Origin: Hyphomicrobiales bacterium | GTDB lineage: Bacteria; Pseudomonadota; Alphaproteobacteria; Rhizobiales; Rhizobiaceae | Direction: 5' to 3' | NCBI GenBank assembly: GCA_900469625.1 | Contig: UBXV01000009.1 | Span: 124,001-188,000 of the forward strand | Length of the DNA stretch: 64,000 bases | Shown: one piece after another, positions 63,064-64,000 of the stretch | How the letters are laid out: each line of letters opens with the position of its first letter | Numbering within the stretch: the stretch's first letter is position 1 | Made by a program: the position numbers and the translations under genes | The notes under the pieces: generated by a model | Databases searched by the model: none | The model's input: the letters and a program-made list of their open reading frames with translations, nothing else | What the model was told of the DNA's origin: nothing

Positions 63064-64000
63064 TCAGGCAGCCAGTGAGGCCGGTTGCGTGAGACTGTAG
63101 GTCGTCGACTTTCGGTTCGTGGCAGGAAGCGGCGTGATCTCCATCGTCCCCGCCGTGCTGTCGATCATCAACGTCGCGACGGTCGCGGTCAGATTGCCAC
63201 GGCGGTTGGCCAGGGGCGCACGGCAAACGGCATAAGGCGCGCCAAAATCGTCGCGCAAGGCGGCAATGACATCGTCCTGGGTGATGGCGCCTATGCTCGG
63301 CTCGAGCAGGCTGCGCACTCGAAGGTCACGATAGAGACTGTCGGGCGTATTGCGAATGCCGACGTCGCGATACTTTGCAAGCGCGGACTTGTTGGTCCAG
63401 TGATTGGCGTGAACCAGCAACCCGTTGTCCGGATAAAGCGCAAAGGTCTCGCGCGGAGCGCATTCAAAGTCGATTGCCACGCCGTCACGGTGGCTGAGGA
63501 TCAGGTTGTTCGAGGTCAGCTTGTCCGTCGAGACAACGACACCGATTGCCTCGGCATAGGTCTGGGCTTCCAGCACCTTGCGGCGAACCAGGGCGAGCGG
63601 AATGCCTGGCGTCTGGAAATCGCGATCGGACTCGATGTAGTTGGCGGTGATGGCAATGCCGGCCGCATTCAATCCCGCCCGCGCCAACGCGCCAGCCTCG
63701 GTGAACGTCATCACATCGGGACCGTCGTCGCGACGAACCCGCATGACGATGGACGTCTCGGCGCACTCGGCCTTCCAGTCCCAGTTCAGAGCATGGATCA
63801 ACCGCCCGTCCCGGGCAGCGCTGGGCAGAACGACCACGCCGGTACAGCCATCGGGAGCAGCGCTCTCGCTGGCAAGCGCCGCGTCCCTGACTTCGCGCGC
63901 TTCGTACAGCAGCTCGGTGCGGGCATTGAGCAGCACGATTGCCTCGAAGTCGACGGCCGCCCCCTCGGCGATACCACGCATCTCCTCCACGAGATTGGCG
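63064..64000 (-). CDS. C45-family autoproteolytic acyltransferase/amidohydrolase (N-terminus beyond window)
   Basis: About 312 codons are visible and the frame stays open to the window edge, so the true start lies outside. The Ntn-hydrolase core is recognisable: the self-cleaving Cys in APDGCTGVVVLP, like the Gly-Cys-Thr site of acyl-CoA:6-aminopenicillanate acyltransferase, then LIHALNWDWK, ITANYIESD and LTSNNLILSHRDGVAIDFEC. Family members form or hydrolyse amides (penicillin side chains, N-acyl and beta-alanyl amines). It is the first visible gene of a unit with a dipeptide importer, which points to hydrolysis of an imported amide, by inference. Confidence 0.85.
   Translation of the reverse strand, partial: ANLVEEMRGIAEGAAVDFEAIVLLNARTELLYEAREVRDAALASESAAPDGCTGVVVLPSAARDGRLIHALNWDWKAECAETSIVMRVRRDDGPDVMTFTEAGALARAGLNAAGIAITANYIESDRDFQTPGIPLALVRRKVLEAQTYAEAIGVVVSTDKLTSNNLILSHRDGVAIDFECAPRETFALYPDNGLLVHANHWTNKSALAKYRDVGIRNTPDSLYRDLRVRSLLEPSIGAITQDDVIAALRDDFGAPYAVCRAPLANRRGNLTATVATLMIDSTAGTMEITPLPATNRKSTTYSLTQPASLAA

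Noticed and set aside
1-64000. CRISPR arrays, tRNA or rRNA genes, insertion sequences, phage genes or integrase/attachment sites
   Set aside because: No regularly spaced repeats, tRNA-like cloverleafs, transposases or integrases were recognised. The accessory half appears to be built of ordinary gene modules.

Overview
The window is high-GC DNA from an alphaproteobacterium, almost certainly a member of the Rhizobiaceae close to Ensifer/Sinorhizobium. This rests on gene order and gene content: irr divergent from fabA-fabB-fabI, rpsO-pnp, the rimP-nusA-(YlxR/DUF448)-infB-rbfA-truB block, a DUF1127 small protein, an HWE-type sensor kinase, and a palindromic intergenic element of the kind common in rhizobial genomes. 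The species call is inference from family knowledge; no database was searched. The DNA looks chromosomal.

Region 1 (1-33.6 kb) is mostly conserved housekeeping sequence. It runs: irr (cut by the window edge); fabA-fabB-fabI (unsaturated fatty acid synthesis and enoyl reduction); a tandem pair of secreted ClpP-fold-like proteins, one of which seems to have lost its catalytic residues; an RsmC-like methyltransferase; pnp and rpsO; a sensor kinase; the translation/transcription-factor operon from rimP to truB, with a promoter followed by a terminator-like hairpin in its leader; an EntS-type MFS; an MltB-type lytic transglycosylase; recR, ybaB, dnaX and the 4.5S SRP RNA; HIT-nudC; a WYL regulator with a VOC protein; DUF1127; pheA-kdsB; a membrane-anchored cytochrome c; an AEC permease; and a BON protein.

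Region 2 (33.6-42 kb) is a run of small resistance and regulation modules. It holds a CmlA/FloR-like exporter preceded by a 9-codon leader ORF and an 11-bp hairpin (a candidate drug-responsive attenuator), a MerR regulator with a BtrH-like protein, an XRE regulator divergent from a DHA2 efflux pump with direct-repeat operators, an ArsR-SRPBCC-RibD operon, and an HTH/Clp-N pair with two identical-format palindromes at its promoter.

Region 3 (42-64 kb) is a catabolic island. It contains two class-III aminotransferases, a 3-hydroxyacyl-CoA-type dehydrogenase translationally coupled to a BKACE beta-keto acid cleavage enzyme, two aldehyde dehydrogenases, a MOSC/ferredoxin-reductase/2Fe-2S fusion, gamma-glutamylation genes (puuC-puuA-puuD) without the usual PuuB oxidase, two GntR regulators, an eroded aldehyde dehydrogenase fossil, a class A beta-lactamase-fold protein, and a complete dipeptide-type ABC importer headed by a C45 acyltransferase/amidohydrolase that runs off the window. 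A shared 18-bp site (CGATC-N4-ATCGCRCAA) lies upstream of the aminotransferase operon, between the two divergent aldehyde dehydrogenase genes, and upstream of the first GntR gene. It ties the central genes into one probable regulon. The simplest reading is uptake and deacylation of an N-acylated amine or amino acid followed by amine and beta-hydroxy/beta-keto acid breakdown. The substrate is unknown.
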